DNA of 64,000 nucleotides, from NCBI RefSeq assembly GCF_017562075.2, contig NC_054085.1, forward strand, positions 17,622,222-17,686,221, given 5' to 3'. Below are positions 11,288 through 26,164 of the stretch, one piece after another. Under the pieces are notes generated by a model that saw only the letters and a list, made by a program, of their open reading frames with translations, ran no database searches and was not told the origin of the DNA. The DNA is from Anopheles merus. Its lineage: Eukaryota; Arthropoda; Insecta; Diptera; Culicidae. The position numbers and the translations under genes were made by a program. The stretch's first letter is position 1, and each line of letters starts with the position of its first letter.

Positions 11288-13812
11288 CTGAAATGAAGAA
11301 GCGTGCAAAAAAAAAACGGCTGATCAGAAACGAAGTCAGTTAGTTGGCCAGAGCAACCCCGATACCGGTTGTGGATCGCACAAAAATTGGGCAAAAATTG
11401 CATCAGTGCCTATAATCGATCGCTCTGCCTCCTCCGGCTTTGGCATCGAGCATGCGAGCCTTGCCAGTGATGTTCTAATTAAAATTGAATGCGTCACGTT
11501 TTGTGCGGAACGAATTTGAGTGCAATAACGACTAGGAGGAGGGGATGGGGTGCCTCAACAGAACCAGCATCCGGGTGTGTACCACCTACGTGTGCACATC
11601 CACTCGGGGTGAAGGCATGAGCATGATACACCTTCTATCATCCTGCCTCCTTACCATCGAGGTAGTGCTGGCAGCGTGGTCCGAATGATAAGTCAAGTAG
11701 TGACAGGTTTCAGGGAATTTGGCGATGAGTGAATGAAGGGGGGAGTTTCGTGTGTTTTGGGTGCTTGTTTTATGCCGAGCTTCAGCGCAGCATTTGTGCA
11801 AGCATGAATTCGAACGTGATTTTATTTCTGAAACAGCAGTGGGGAAGGTACAGTTTGAAATCTGCGGCAGCGGCAGATGATTTGGAAACACCCGACAGGT
11901 TGCCGCAACCCTTTTCAAGCAGGTCTGTCTGGCCGCGAGTGGAGATAATGGATCCCAAGATCGGGGGGGTGATGATCTATTTCTGGATACCGTGGGCGGA
12001 TGGATTGTGATTGATTTAATTCTGGCAATTTTCACACGATACAGGCATTAAAGTTGAATGCGCATCCATCAAGACCTGGGAAGGCGACAAGTGGAACTTC
12101 AACTGAAACGTGTAATTAGCAAACGTGTGACAGATTTTCTTTAGCAGTGAGCGTTGTTGCATGTCAGAAGTAGAGTTGTGCAGTTTTGAAATCTTGAAAC
12201 TCCGTAGGTGAACTACGTACGCTAGACGTGCACTAGAGCCTGACTTATTTATCATCTTCTCAGAATCTCCAAGAAGTTGTCTTTCTATATGAAAAGTTTC
12301 TAGTCAGATTAAACTCTTTGTCATTAGACTCTTTGACTGTACGGTTTATGAAACATTAGGATTCAGCGAAAAAGCCACCCAATGGCTGAGTTCGTAACTG
12401 TTACTAAAATACACTCCTGGTATTCCGTGCCAAAAGTAGCCGAAACCCTTGACATTAAAATTAGCACGAAACTCTGTGTCATCCTTCGCGATTCTCCGCA
12501 AATACACACAGCATTTTCGCTCCTGATAATCTATGCTCAGCGGCAAATGTCATGTTCCAAAATGTGTGCACCCACCTCCCTCTCACACCCCTATTACCTA
12601 CTATCAACGTGACAAAAAAGGGACAACCAGTGGCAGAGCAGCCACTACTGGTTCGTGAGGTCCCGCGGGAGCTTCAAGGGGAGCTTCGGCTAAGGGAATA
12701 CCGTTTCGTTTTCGATAAGTTATAGGGAGTCGATGCTCGTTAAAATCGACATACACACCACGTACCACCACTGGCCACGACCACTGGACATCCGAAGTAC
12801 GACATGTGGAAGTTTCCGCAGCACGCTACGCTGTCTGCTGACGGTCAAAGTCATCGCAAAACCACGTAGGGCGAAGTTAATTGGCACTAGTTTTGGTCGC
12901 ACGGACAAATATAAAAGTGAAGTCCGATCGTGGACGCGGGGGGAATGGCTAGTTGCCGCCTCTGCTTCCCATCCTTGGTGCGGCTCTAACGCGACTAGGA
13001 TAGTAGACTTCGGTTAGTTTGTCAATATTTGAACGCTGATGATGTTTAACTTCGTTTTCCGTTTACCCCCTTCCTTCGGCGACGTCCCTTGCCGGAACGG
13101 CTGGCGGCATAAATAGCTGCGAGCTGTGTGCAAACGGAAAATTTGCTACCAGTGCGCTACCAACGCGGTTTTCACGCACGCCATAGCGACACACACACAC
13201 GGAAACTGGGATCGCGCTGTGCACCACCGTTCGCGGAAAATCGAACCTCAGTCCGTTTTTTGGGGGCTGCGATGAAATGAACTGCCAGTGGAGTTGGGAG
13301 CTTTTTTGGTTGTAATACGCGTCAGCACGATAGAGTCGAATGGGGGCAACCGTGGGAGCCACATTTTTGAAGGACTGCACGTTCGATCGCTTGTCAGGTG
13401 CTGCTGGGTGCTGTCTGAAATCGTTCCATTTTCCACTGTGTGTGTGTTTGAAGCATGGTTGGCCGAAGAAGCATGGTAGTGGAAGAATATATATATGCCC
13501 GACGTTGACGCGCGACGGTTCCGTTCGATTGACGCGAGAAGTTAGCGCGCTAATTCACCGAAACTGTGGGCCAAATTTTTCAATCAAATAATTCAAGACC
13601 TTCTCCTTTGCTTTTTACCACCCCCCCCTTCCCTTACACCCTACCCACTCCACAATCAAAACGGTTGTGGGGGGTAGGGTGCCTTTGGTGTAGTTTGACG
13701 TCTGAGCGGTCCTACCAAACCGAAGATTCGGAAAGTGGAGACGCAAGCTCTCCATTCCCTCCCTGCCAAACTACTATTTGACATCGAATTCAATTTTCTA
13801 GTTGGAACGTTC

Positions 13813-13814
<2 letters not shown>

Positions 13815-13845
<31 letters not shown>
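13815..13845. repeat. (TG)n microsatellite, about 31 bp
   Basis: Uninterrupted TG dinucleotide run in the putative 18-kb intron. Confidence 0.97.
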
Positions 13846-13846
<1 letters not shown>

Positions 13847-16800
13847 GGCGTTTTCACTCTTTTTTTTGTTCATTCTATTTGCCTGCACCCTTTTTCGTTT
13901 TGGCACCGATACTCGGACCGGCGTTCGGTGTTGGCGCTCGATGGCGCAACGTGTTTGCGTGTCGCTCCGTCGACAAAGCGATGCTGCCATCGCCAAACCG
14001 TTTGGCTTGCATTATTTGTAAGCGTTTTCGCCCTTTCCGGGATGGGGGGGGGGGATGTAGCGGGAGTATGGAGGTGTAGGTCGTGTGATGTTTGGCGGGA
14101 ACTGAACTCGAAGCTGTTCGAGTGGTTGAATGCCATTTTAAAATGTTTCATTTCATTTTATTCCGTCTCGCAGTTTTGCCGGCCACTTTGGGTGTTTGGG
14201 GAAGTTGGGGAAGGGAATGGAGGGAATGGGAGAGGTTGACAAGACGAGCAGCGAGCGCATCATTCTTGCCTGTTAATTCTTTTCCCATTTTTCGCCATTT
14301 GATTTTTTCGTTGCCACTGTGCTACGGTAAAAGCTTCAAAACGGGGAACCACATCCGGTCGAACCGGATCTCTCTTGCTCGCTCTTTCTCTGTTGCTCTG
14401 TAGTGCTCCCTGTATTTCTTCATTCCAGCAAAGCGCAGTCCACGTTCAACAGACGATGTGGACGCAGGAAAGTGTCACAAAAATTTGATTCAATTCCATA
14501 TCGACAGTATTCCACCCCGCAACCGACCAAACTTAACGGCCGCGCTGTACACTTAACGCCCCCGTGAAATGGTTGAAACCAACCCGTAGTGCGACCGGGT
14601 GGGGGAGGGTGGTTATCAGAATAGCGGACACAGTGAATCATGAAATGGGCAGCCAAGATGAGACACTTTATAATACAAAATGGCAATTTCAGTTCTTCTC
14701 CGCTGGCGCAATCACGGCATCACTGCTCGGCGGACGTTGCTGCTGCTGATGGGCGGGGAAATTTTACTTCTCGACATTAAACGGTTCACTTTGATGAATT
14801 TGCTGTTGCCCCTTGATGGGTTTTCAGCGAAAAAGTGAAATTGTTTAATTGAACGAGGAAAGAGAAGGAGAGCAGGACAGTGTTCAATGACCTTTTTTTA
14901 AAAGGGTTTCTGTGATTCGTTCATTGGAAATGTAGCAATTTAAAAATCATCGCCATGCTTTGGGTGGGTAAAGCAGCATGTCTTTAAAGCTCGTTGGACG
15001 AACGTTTTGAAGAAGTTATTGGAAAGTGTGGAGAAAAAAAATGAACCATGTTCCAAATTGCTGGCAAAACTACATATCTCAGTGTTGGTTTCCCAATATC
15101 ACTGAACCAGGTCAGACAAGGAGTGATAAAAAAGCAAAATTGTGTCTTGAAAGACCCAAAAGTATCTTCTCAATTGGGCCTGTGAGTGGTGAGCGGGCCT
15201 TGAGCCATTTTGAGTTTTTAGAACGTATGGACAAGGCTCTGCAACTGTAATCTAGTGGAGGGGGGAAAAAAACCATAAAAAAGAAGTCCAAAAATGCATC
15301 CGGCATCCCGTGAGAAAATGCTGAATCTCGGAACACAAAGGAGAAAGCAAACAAGATTTTTCATTTTGTCGTCACCCTGCAGCCGAGGCCGAATTATGCC
15401 CGTAAACCGGATGAGCAAGTGGGCAACACCTCAGCAAACTGCACGATGGGTGGTGATGGTGGTGGTGATGCACATGGTTGATCAAGCCTTCGGCGTTGGC
15501 AATGTTTGCCTCTCACAGCCTGGTTTGCGAAACTGAATTTCGCAGCTGGGTGGTTTGATTTGGCTGATTCTAAATTCCACCACCACCACCCTATTTCACT
15601 CGCAAACAAACCTGCCAGCATGTGGTGCCATGGGACCGAGCGAGGTCTTCAAAGAGTTGCCGAACCGAATGCAAACAGAAAACCAGGTGCGGGGGGAGTG
15701 CGAGATCTGAATGCAAACGTTGCACCGGCGCAAAAACGAGCGAGAGAGGCCCCCTGTGACACCTGTGTGGAGGACCGACCAACTAAAAAAAAAAGGCTCC
15801 CACCCGTTGGTGCTACTTCGGGCGTTAAATTGTGCTGCACTCGAAGAGAGAGGAGACTTTGTTTACCCGGACTGCCTCGATTTTGCAGCCGGAAGTACCT
15901 CCTTCCTGCCCCGATCGCCTTTACCTTTAAGTCTGGCGGGGGCTGGGTGTGAAATAAATTGAAAAACCTTTCCGCATGCATTAAGCTCGGTGCTATCAAT
16001 TTGAACAACATAATATTTAACTCCGCTTCGGCTTGACTCGGGGGAACAAACGTACACATTCACTCACACAACTTCCAGGGTGCGAGCGTCATGGTGCTAT
16101 AAATATTTCCCATTATCGCTCGTCTCGTCTCGTCTCTCTATCTCTCGGTGGTGCAAACGGTTTACGGTAACAGGCGGTCGACTTTCGATACTTCGACACA
16201 GAGAGAACCCCCACCGCCCTCCATCAAACCGACGTAATCACGCGAAGGTTAGATGGTTTCCTTTGCAATCCGTCCGCCCGCTACCGATGTCAAGAAAAAG
16301 AGGTCGCGTTCGCGTTTTCCTTTTTTTCTCTGCTCACCATTCAATTGGTGGCTTTTTCACGCCACTTGCCTCACAGGAAGCCTCACGAACAGCCACGAAA
16401 AAGGAACGTACGGAAGGATCGAAAATTGAGTGCTTGATTGTATACGTGTGTGTGTGTTGGTTTGTCTTTTCCTGTTAAATTATTTAAATGTTAATTTCGC
16501 CCGGTTATAACTTCGGCTTCGATTGTGTGAGCGCGTGACAAACGGAACAACTGTTTGCTGGCACTTTCTGTGCCTCTTTTCGATTTTTTTAACTGCTGGC
16601 GCATTGTTTGCTTGGCAAGTGGCTACCCCGCTCCCCTCGTCAAGAGACGCGAGGGTAGGAGTGAAAATGTCTTTCCCTTTTTTCCGCACCCACCTTAAAG
16701 TCGTTCGTTCGCTTAATCGAGTAAATAAAACCGAACGTCGCGGAACTCGGTTGGTGGATTGGTATTTTTTCGATTTCCGTTCGCTGCTCTTGCCGCCGTA

Positions 16801-17739
16801 CGATTGAAACATATGCTGGCAAACACACACACGGACGGTATTTTGCATACTTTTTGCACTGCAGCAAACTCGCGACACTCGTGAATTGATTAACCGGTCC
16901 TCGCGTTATGCCGGGTCGCGAGAGTCCTCGCCGGTGCTTTGTTATAATGTTTGGTGTGTCTGTATGGTCTATTTGGTTGTTGTGTACTCGTGTTGTTGCG
17001 CACTCGCGTGCGAGCCTTTTGTTTGGGCCGTCACGGGGCAGCAGAGACCCACTTGTATATGTGGGTTAATTAAATATTGAAATTAATATTTATATTCAAT
17101 AATGAATAAATTTTTATTATGCACGCACGCACGGCAAAACCCCGGAATATATGGAAAACAAATAGCCCAGTGCTGTGCGCCCCAGTGGGAAAATGATTCT
17201 TCCCAATTTATTACTCCCCAGCACAAACCTCTGCTGCATGAAAAGTGGGTCGCCGCACACGCATTTTCCGGTTGAATTATCCTTCCCAACCAGCACACAG
17301 GACGAGGCGCGCACACACTCATGCGGGCTTTTTACATGCGTGTGGGTATTTTGAGTTAGTGTGTGGGGAGACGAAAGCAGGGGGGCAAGTGGGAATATAA
17401 TATGGTGTGATGGTTTGACACCCACCAGTTCCGGACGCTCGAGATTTATTTGCCATATAATCGGAGGGGCTTTCGGATGCAAAACGATCAATTGTGCACG
17501 AAAAGAAACACCAAAGCGCGGGCGGGTGCGGACAGAGGCACACACACACACATACACGAGAGCGACAATTTTACACGCACTACCGATTTGTAGGGTTATA
17601 TTGGGTGTGAGTGTAAATGAGTGAGTCACCCTTACACCACAGTAAACAACTGCAATTAGAGTGGAATTCTTAGTGTGAAAATTTCGAAACATTTCTACAA
17701 GAGATTCACAAATCAAAAGCGGTTGTTTCGAGCTCAAAG

Positions 17740-17812
17740 CTAAGATGAGATTCGAACGCACGACATCTAGTACCGCAGACGAAGAGGTTGGCATGAGACT
17801 ATTGCAGCGGCT
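17740..17812 (-). repeat. tRNA-like repeat or tRNA pseudogene remnant
   Basis: On the minus strand there is a GTGCGTTCGAATCTC stretch (B-box/T-arm like, 17747-17761). About 45 nt upstream a TGCAATAGTCTCATGCC segment could be a decayed A box. I could not fold a complete cloverleaf by eye, so it is more likely a tRNA-derived repeat than a working tRNA gene. Confidence 0.3.
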
Positions 17813-18491
17813 TCTAGATAGGAGTTTAGAATCCAATGTAAATAAATCCTTAGGACATGAAGTTATTTTAGAATGCAATCTGTTTTATAGATTGTCGCAA
17901 TACGATACATTTGGATCGTTGTAATCTCCATTTAAACTTATATGTGAGTTTTAAGTTTGGTTGTATTCGTACAAAATTAACTATCTTTGTGTTCTGTACT
18001 ATTCCACCATGCTTTTAGTAGCAAGATGCTCCAAAACCAACTCAATACCGTAAGACTTGCAACCAAATCCTCATTTACCGCACAAATCCCTCGTTACGTC
18101 GTGGCATAACAGTACTCTCCGTACACCCCGAACCAAAACGAACCAGCAGCGGGATACTACTGAAACATCTATTTTCTAGCGCGCAAGCGAATGAATCCCT
18201 ATCCCAGCCGTGTCTGTCTGAGATCGATAATGCAGCGCTGAATGGTTTCCATTAGTGCCGTGCTAAATGGTGAATGTTAATAATCGAAAGCAGTGGCAAT
18301 TTGATCCTGTCCATCATCGCTCCACCGCGCCCAGCTCGCCCAGGCAACCGTGGCAGCGCTGTGAGGCGGGGATGCCCGTAGTGATACCGACTACGACTAC
18401 CGACGGGATGCCCGTAGTGATAGTGCTCTGGGAAAAGCTGTGGTTTGCGTCAGTGCATCCATCTCGTACCCGAAATACTTTGGAGTGCACA

Positions 18492-18494
<3 letters not shown>

Positions 18495-18569
<75 letters not shown>
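18495..18569. repeat. (GT)n microsatellite, about 75 bp
   Basis: Uninterrupted alternating GT, preceded by CACACAC, forming a CA/TG mirror at its left edge. It is the longest dinucleotide run in the window and would be highly polymorphic. Apparent Cys/Val or Thr/His frames here are artefacts of the repeat. Confidence 0.98.
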
Positions 18570-18571
<2 letters not shown>

Positions 18572-18960
18572 AAAATATTATTCCCTCCGAAGAAGTCGGT
18601 TTTGGTAGCAGTGGATTGAATTCCCAGCACATGCCGTGCGACCACCACACACGGCTACGGCTTCCAGAGTACACTGACGAGATGCTAAACTTCCATCACT
18701 ATCGCCGTTCCGTTCGGCAGGATCCGATGATGCCGAGGCGGCCGTCGTCTGTGGCCGCGGGCATCCAACGGGCTGTGCTGCTGACCGTGAGCGCGGGGAA
18801 TGTACTCTTTCTGTCGGCGCGCTGCTGGAACACGGCATGGTCTTCCACAGAAGATACTTCCACGAAGCACAGCCGAAGCTGCCAGAAGGTGGGAGTGTAT
18901 TTTAGTAATTCGATGTGCTCGCCGGTCGTATTCGTTACGCCTGCGGAGAAGGAGGAATGT

Positions 18961-18983
18961 CCCCCCCCCCCCCCCCCCCCCCC
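18961..18983. repeat. (C)23 homopolymer
   Basis: Uninterrupted run of cytosines (G on the minus strand) about 400 bp from the long GT tract. Its length in the assembly is likely unreliable. Confidence 0.95.
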
Positions 18984-21900
18984 GAACGCCTGGATGGAAC
19001 TTGAGCCAAAAGCCTTTGTACGAGGGAGGGAATCATGGAGCGGAGACCTGGGAAAGAAAATGGAAGCAGCTGCACGCGCACCATCCCGCTTCTGGTCGCT
19101 CCGGCATGAAATGTAATCCTTTTATTTTGTAAATATTTGCACAACACGTGATTCTCATTTCTTGCTGAAATTCTTCAAATTTTACCAACACGTCAAACGG
19201 GCGAAACGGCACAACCATTACGGAGAGAGAGAGAGAGGGGCTTGGCTGCTGTCGCGTTGCTGTTTAGTGTTGTTACAGTGGAAGCTGTGAGCTGTGTTGG
19301 TTGCTTGCTTTGCTATTCTTGCGCGCTGCTCTCCTTCTCGGATGCCGTCGGTGTGCTGAAATGTGCTTTCGGTATTTTTGGGCAACGACGGCTTACGCAA
19401 CTCCGCTCCGTATTCACCGGGCCCCGAACGAGGAAACAGTTTTGTCGTCGTACCTCGCTGTGCGAGATTTTTGCAGGCTTAGCGTCTTAGCGAAGGAAGT
19501 TTCCCTTGGGCACACTGTAAAAAGGGCAACGTGTTAAAAGATTTGCCCGCGTGCCGCATTTCAATCATGCCCGCCCGTACGACGGTTAGTATGACCGTTT
19601 GACGATTAGCAACGCAACGCGACCACAGATGCGTTGCGGCTCGTCCGCTTGGCTGTGCCAAGATTATGGAAAAGGTTCATGTTCTTTTTTTTAATACTCA
19701 TTATTAGCTTTATTTCTCGCCCAGCATACAGCTTTCACCCTCGTCGGATTACGCACAACAGCGTTACCGTTTGGGTACGGAAAGGACAATTAGTCGTAAA
19801 GCACCGTAAAGCACCTACACATCCCTGTAGGGAACACCGCAGCAGAAAAGGGGTCATTCAATGAATCAGGTGTTTGTTTGGAGGTTTTTCTCTTCTGTTG
19901 TTTGCCCGAATCGCTACAATGAGTAAAGCGGCTTAGGAACAAAACAAAATCCTTCATTTCATTGGTGAGCGAACGCGGGAACGCCTGTGCTGTGGGGTGT
20001 GTTTATTCGTGCTTGTTTCGTTTGCTGGGATATGATTTCCATTTCCGGAAACGCTTTGTTTTTTGTTGCGAAGCGACAATTGCAATCAGTCTGTCCGACC
20101 GTTTGGTTACGCCCGAAATAAATTTGCACCAGGCAAACATTTATCTTCAATTAAGCTGACTTTCCGGTCCGTGCGGGGAAGGGAAGATTGCACCTTGTGC
20201 TTTTACATTCAAAAGTCAATTTCCCGCTCAGCCGGTGGAGCAAAATTGTGGAGTTGGGGTTGAAAATTGACAGCACAATTGTTACGGTGCACGCGAACAA
20301 TCAATTAGAGCTGCCGGGCTGAGGAGTTTGGTCTTTTTGAGGGTCGTCGAGTTTTACCGTTTAATTTTTCGTTCAAAACAAGGTCCTTTGTGAAGTAAAA
20401 ATAGCTGCCCGGAAAAATGTGACAGCCAGTAACAGAAAAACTGAAGTTCGTTCGCTAGAATTGTAGAATTATATAAAACTGTAATTTTATACTCAACTTT
20501 AGGTGTAAACTACATTCTGATTGCTTTTAGTCCTCCTGAATCTTGGAAGCCTTGTGTAAAAAGATTCCACCGAAAAGCAATCTCCATGATGCTTGTGCCA
20601 TCCAGCCGATGTAAACATCGTTAGCAAACGACTCTTGACACTGTGGTGCTTCGTTCCGGGGGCCTCTCAATAGCCATTTCCCACCAAACGCACAGGCACC
20701 CACGCAATGGATTGTCAATTCCGCTAAGTGAAATATAGAAATTTGGCTCCCCCTTTACTTTGAGCATCCACTAACGGTACCGGTAGGTCTGTTCCAGGAT
20801 TTCGGCAAAAGTAGCACACGAAGCGCCGTCGTCACCATTCCATCCATCATCTGCTCGGCGAGTTCGGGTACGGGATCCCGGAAGCTTATAGATTTAGTTG
20901 CACGCCGTGACGTACCGGCCCGGTACCGTGCGCGTCACAGGTGTGTGAAGGTTAATGATGACGAAAGCTCGGGCACAGACGTAACTCTCCGGTGGGCTTT
21001 CGGCGCCCTTCACAAAGGCAGGAACAGTAGAGAGATATCTCGCCCGCTTTATGACATGGCAAAATTAATGATCTGAAGTGTGCCTGTTCGCTGCCTCACT
21101 CCGTACCGTCGAAATAGGGTATGAGCGTGTGTAGTCGGGGGTTTATAAGAAGATGTTAAAGAAGTCGGCATACTGAAGAAGTCAATTTATTAGTGTAAAA
21201 GCTATGGGACAAGCTTGCAAATGTGTTACAGCTGGGAAATGCGCGTGAAATGCTATGCCGAGTTCCGGTAAGCACAATTTTAATAACTGAGATAATTACT
21301 GTTCGTAAGAATAGGAATTTGAAGCACAGTCGGTAAGATTATTAGTTTCTTCCCAACGTGGCAATGCTGCCATCCAGATAATGACACAGACAACTTTTAC
21401 GCCCTTTAACTCCCCGCCCCAAAAGGCAGGTACGACTGTGTTCTATCAACAAAAGCAGCACAGAAGACGAAAAAAGCGCTCAGCAGAAAATGAGCTCAAG
21501 GTAAATGGCACCACCAACCGGCTGAGCGGACGGGACGGGGGCAAATAATGATAGATTGTTTTGGCTGCCTTCTTGAAGGATGTGCGCTGGATTTTTGCTT
21601 TCACCGGCAGCCAAATATAGCAAGCCCGGCATTCTCGGCACCGGCAAGCTTTGCCGGCGGTGGTCTTACAGTTAGGTTCCCGCGGGCTTGACGCGCGAGC
21701 CCATTATCATGATTTAACCGGCGCTGATTTCGGTAGCCCTGGATCTTACCTTCAACGCTGCAGGCGCACACACACACACACACGGCCAGCACGGGCATTT
21801 TTGCGTCCCAGCGGGAGCTCCATTATATTGGCCTCTTCTCGTGGCGCGTCTTTCATAAATCATGTTCGAAATAAATGAGATGCCGAGGAGCGCGACAATT

Positions 21901-24900
21901 CCCTGCAGGGCCGCCGGGTGTGTCTGTGTGATGATATTTTTATTTCCTTATCTGCTGCTGCCGCTTCTTCAAACGTTCTCTCCCACCCATCGGTATGCTC
22001 ACGTCTTGAGGACGCTTTGCCTCCGTGGGCTTTGTAAGAAGTACCACTGGGATGGCGTGAATAGTGCCCCGAAATTGATGGTATTTGATTTGTTTGCTTG
22101 TTAGCAAAACGCGGCCAGAAGACTGATAGTGCCGAAAAATGGTGGCACCCGATCACAGCCGGGAGAGTGTTTGCACTGTCCTTCCAAGCGGGAGGGGAGA
22201 GAGAGAGAGTGTATGTTTATCTGCCGGGTGACTTTGGACAAACAACATTAACGCGCGCGACCCGGGACACCTGCTTCGTGGACCGAGAGTGGGACGCGTC
22301 GCGGGTCACACTGTCGTGCTGGCAAGCAATTATCGCTTCCCCGGAAACCAGGGATTGCTGCTGCGAAACGATCGGTCCATGATGGCAAGACACGGATGAC
22401 GACGGTTGCCGCTTCCGCTGTCAATATTTGTTTTCGGCTTCGGGCGGGCTAGAACAAAAATATTGGGACGCTCTTGGGCAGGACGAGTGGTGCAGAAGGA
22501 ACGAATGGAATTAGATTTTGTTTGTGAGAGCCAGGATACGGGTGAGCTGTTGGCAGAAAGAATAATCGATACACGGCCACGTGGAGGTCGTTTTCTGGTA
22601 CGCGGCAGCATCTTTAAATTTTAGGAACCAAATAAAAGGTGCTTCAAAAAGAGTTTCGCGCAACGCAATCGACAGTAACGGGGGTGTGTAAAATTCAAAT
22701 AAATAGAAGTTATTGATTGGTGTTGGCTGTGCGCGGCCCGTGTGCGTGTGTCTGGTTTGAAGACTTTGATGTAAATTTAATATCTCAACGCTCCGAAACC
22801 ATCTTCTTTTCACGCACCAAGCAACAGAACCACTCAAAAAAAAGGATAGAATTTCTCATTCCAATTCCAATCCATTTGCCGGTGGAGTGTTTGTTGTGGC
22901 AAATGGGCGTGTGTGTGTTTTGAAATAAATTTCCATCATACTTCGCGCGCATATGTGGAGGGTATAATATTTACGATAAATTTTCATGATGATGATACGC
23001 TTCGAGCCATTTAAATGTGATGTGTGCTCTACCATCACGCATCACGCAAAGGTAGAGCCGTAATAATAGGCCAAGGTTAAAGCAGGTGCTTTCTCGTTGT
23101 CTTTGAAACCCACACCAGAGCATTGCTTTATTTTGCACGGTTTTGTTTGTGTGTGTGTGTGTTTCCCCTTCTCTTGGCGCAGGGGGAAGTTGAGAGAGGG
23201 AGAGAGAGAGAAAAAACCTTCACCAAAATGGTGTAGTTAATAAATTTATTTACTCACTTCCGGGTCATTAATTTACGGAGCGCCGAAAGCGCGAAACACA
23301 CGGCCTGTTTGTGTGGGGCCTCGCCCCCGAAAGCACAAAAAGCATAAACATTTTCACCGATTTTGTGTCGTGAAGGTGCGGGAGGAGGGCTCGAGCGAGT
23401 GAAACAAAGAGGTGAGCGAATTAAAAATTTACAACAATCCCATATCAAACGTGCGCGCGAGGCTTACCAAATGTCGCTGTTTGTTCAGGTGAAATCGGTG
23501 GAAAATGAGAATGGCTTGCAGCAGTAGCGTTACAATATTTGTTTTTTTCTTTGTGGGAGAAGGTGAGAGGGCAGGGCAGTTGAAAAGGGTTGCAAATACA
23601 GCACAGAAACTCGGTGCAAAAGTTGGTTCGTGTTGGGAAACTAGCTGGAGGTCATCATCCGGAAGCATCGGCATGTGTATAACAAAGGATTTCCTGGAAG
23701 AAACACCTGAACACAGCGGGAGCTCACTGGGAGCTGTACCAGGAAAGCGGGGTTTGGGTTTTGGGGCAAAAAGAAAAGTTCGCCTCAGATGTCACGGAAA
23801 AATGGAAAGTTCGGGCTACGGCTTTTCCATTGTGGCCCACTGACACACAATTGCGAGGCACAATTCCGACACTCGATAACGATGATGGCTGGATGGCTGT
23901 CTAGCTGTGCCTAGGTGCTGTTTGGCAACTCGTAATCACCTGTCATGAAGGGGTAGCGGTGGACGGAAGATGCAAAATGCAGCACGCAACGGTGATACGC
24001 AAACACCACCCCACGTGGGCAGCAGAGTTGGCATGCAAAACTGCCCGGCTTCGGGATCTGATTCTGTAATCCCTAATCCCCGGACCCGAAGTTCAAATGA
24101 CCGATGGGAAAATTGGAAATCCCGCCGGCTTATGTACTTTTTCCCGTTTGCTGGTGCCTCTGGTTGCAGTGCACACTTCGTAGCAGTGAGGTAAACTTTC
24201 AGTGCTCGGCTGGTGCCACTTGGGGAAAGCCCTCAGCTCCCCGCCGTTCTCTCTCTCTCTCTTGCTTCCCAAGAAGTGTCTCTTTTCATTCCAGTATCTC
24301 TTTAGCGAGTCGGCTGTTTTCTCTCTCACCCTCATTTCACCGTTCCCTGCTGCAACTTTCCCTACGGAAAATGTGAAACAGCAGCTTTTGGCAGATAATC
24401 GATCAAAGTTCGGCTGGTTGGGCTCGTTTTCGGGCGGTTTGGTTTTTTGGGTTAGGTTTTGTTTTGTGTTTTCCTTTTGGCTGGTATACTTTTGTACGTT
24501 TCTCATCGTCTATCTGATTATTCGTTTCGGAAATGATACGTGATGGGTGGTGGTGGCCGGTATCCAGGACGCATGCCGGTGGGCAGGTTAATTAATTTAG
24601 TTATAGATACAGTGCGTGTGTCTGTGTACAGTTGTCCCATTCGTCGATGGCAGGAGGTCTCGGGAGTGTATGATATGATGTTTTCGACGGAATGGTAAGC
24701 GGCAGCATGTTGGCTAGGTCGATGTAACTAATCGAAGACGAATCCCTGTAAGGCTTCACCGAAAATACCACCTTTTGAATTAGTGATTCGCCGTGGTCCG
24801 TTGGGAAATGAGCCAGCTACTACCGTAGTCCAATATTGTGGCAAGTACCAACAGGCTGGGAGGGCAGCGGTAATTTGGAAATGGACAACTTGTTATCGGC

Positions 24901-26164
24901 GCTTTGTTTGGCCTTTCGGGGCAGATTGAGTCGGGTGCGTTAAGCTTCTTGGGGCTAATAGCGGTGTAATCAGATGTGATACAATTCGGTGCTATAATTG
25001 GCTAAGGTCAGGGTGCGGGAAGTTAACAAGCAATGGTTAATATTGGCTATTGACTCACTGTTTCAGGGACGAAAAGCAGAATTATAATGTACAACCTTCA
25101 CTTCCAAAGCAAAGTATTAAATTTGTTTCAATGTTACGCCGAAATAAGCTACTTGTGTAGCTACATTGTTTCATCGCATTTTTCACTTCCAAACGAAAGA
25201 ACGAGAGGGACAAAATTGGGTAGTTCTGAATCAACTTCCAGCTCAACTTCGGGCGGCGAAAAGCGTTCGGCACAGTGAGTGACGGCAAATTTACTGGCAC
25301 ACGACGCTGGTTGGTGGTTATAATTTCCTACCAATTCCTGCTATAATGTCTCTTCTCAGCAGTTGTTTTCAGCAGGAGCCTAGCAATTAATTTCAGAAGT
25401 GTAGTACAAGAGAACTCCACTTCAGCGTTTACGTTCCACCACTGCCGAGTGTACACACTGCTGGGTGTATGTGATGGTAGTTGGGGCTGGAGAGGCACAC
25501 AGGAGTGGCTTCTGTTACGTTGGTGCGCACCAGTGCCAAACAATGGGTGTGGGAAGACAAAGCGGGTGGCTCCCTTCTCTCCGCAGATGCAGCAAAACGC
25601 ACTTGCAACAAATTGGTTCATTGCTATGGCACGGGGAGCGTCAATAGGCAGCGGTGACAGAGATTGCAGCAGCGAGTTCTTACGAGCGAATAGGCGAACG
25701 TGTTTGGCATCGGTTTAGCTACTGCTGCTGCTGGTACTAGATTCCGCGCAACTGTTGCACTGTTACGAGAGAAAAAGTGGCAGCCTTCGAACGGGCAGAG
25801 ATTCAAATCCAGAACCACAATGTACCGTCGTTTGTCTGTTTGGATGGCTGTAGTTTTCTTTGCTACACCGACTATAGAATAGATGAGACTATGTGACGGT
25901 AGCAGAAAGAGTGTCATGAGTAGAGCTTTTCCATCTGCGAAAGCCATTTCCTTGTGTTTCGTTGCGTATACTGAAGTAGAATTAGAAGCAATGGAACAAT
26001 GCTTTCCGTATGTTTATGTTTTATACAAATATTTTTGATGTTACTAATATTTTAATAGTGCAATTTTGCTTTCATGTATGTGTTTTTATTATATTGTACT
26101 TTATTTGAATGTGAAAGGGTAACTGTTTAAAATGAGACATGTATTCGCGATCGATTCTTAGGAT

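Noticed and set aside
17117..17878. 253-codon minus-strand open frame
   Set aside because: Repeat-derived low-complexity composition, includes the tRNA-like repeat, and no conserved motif.
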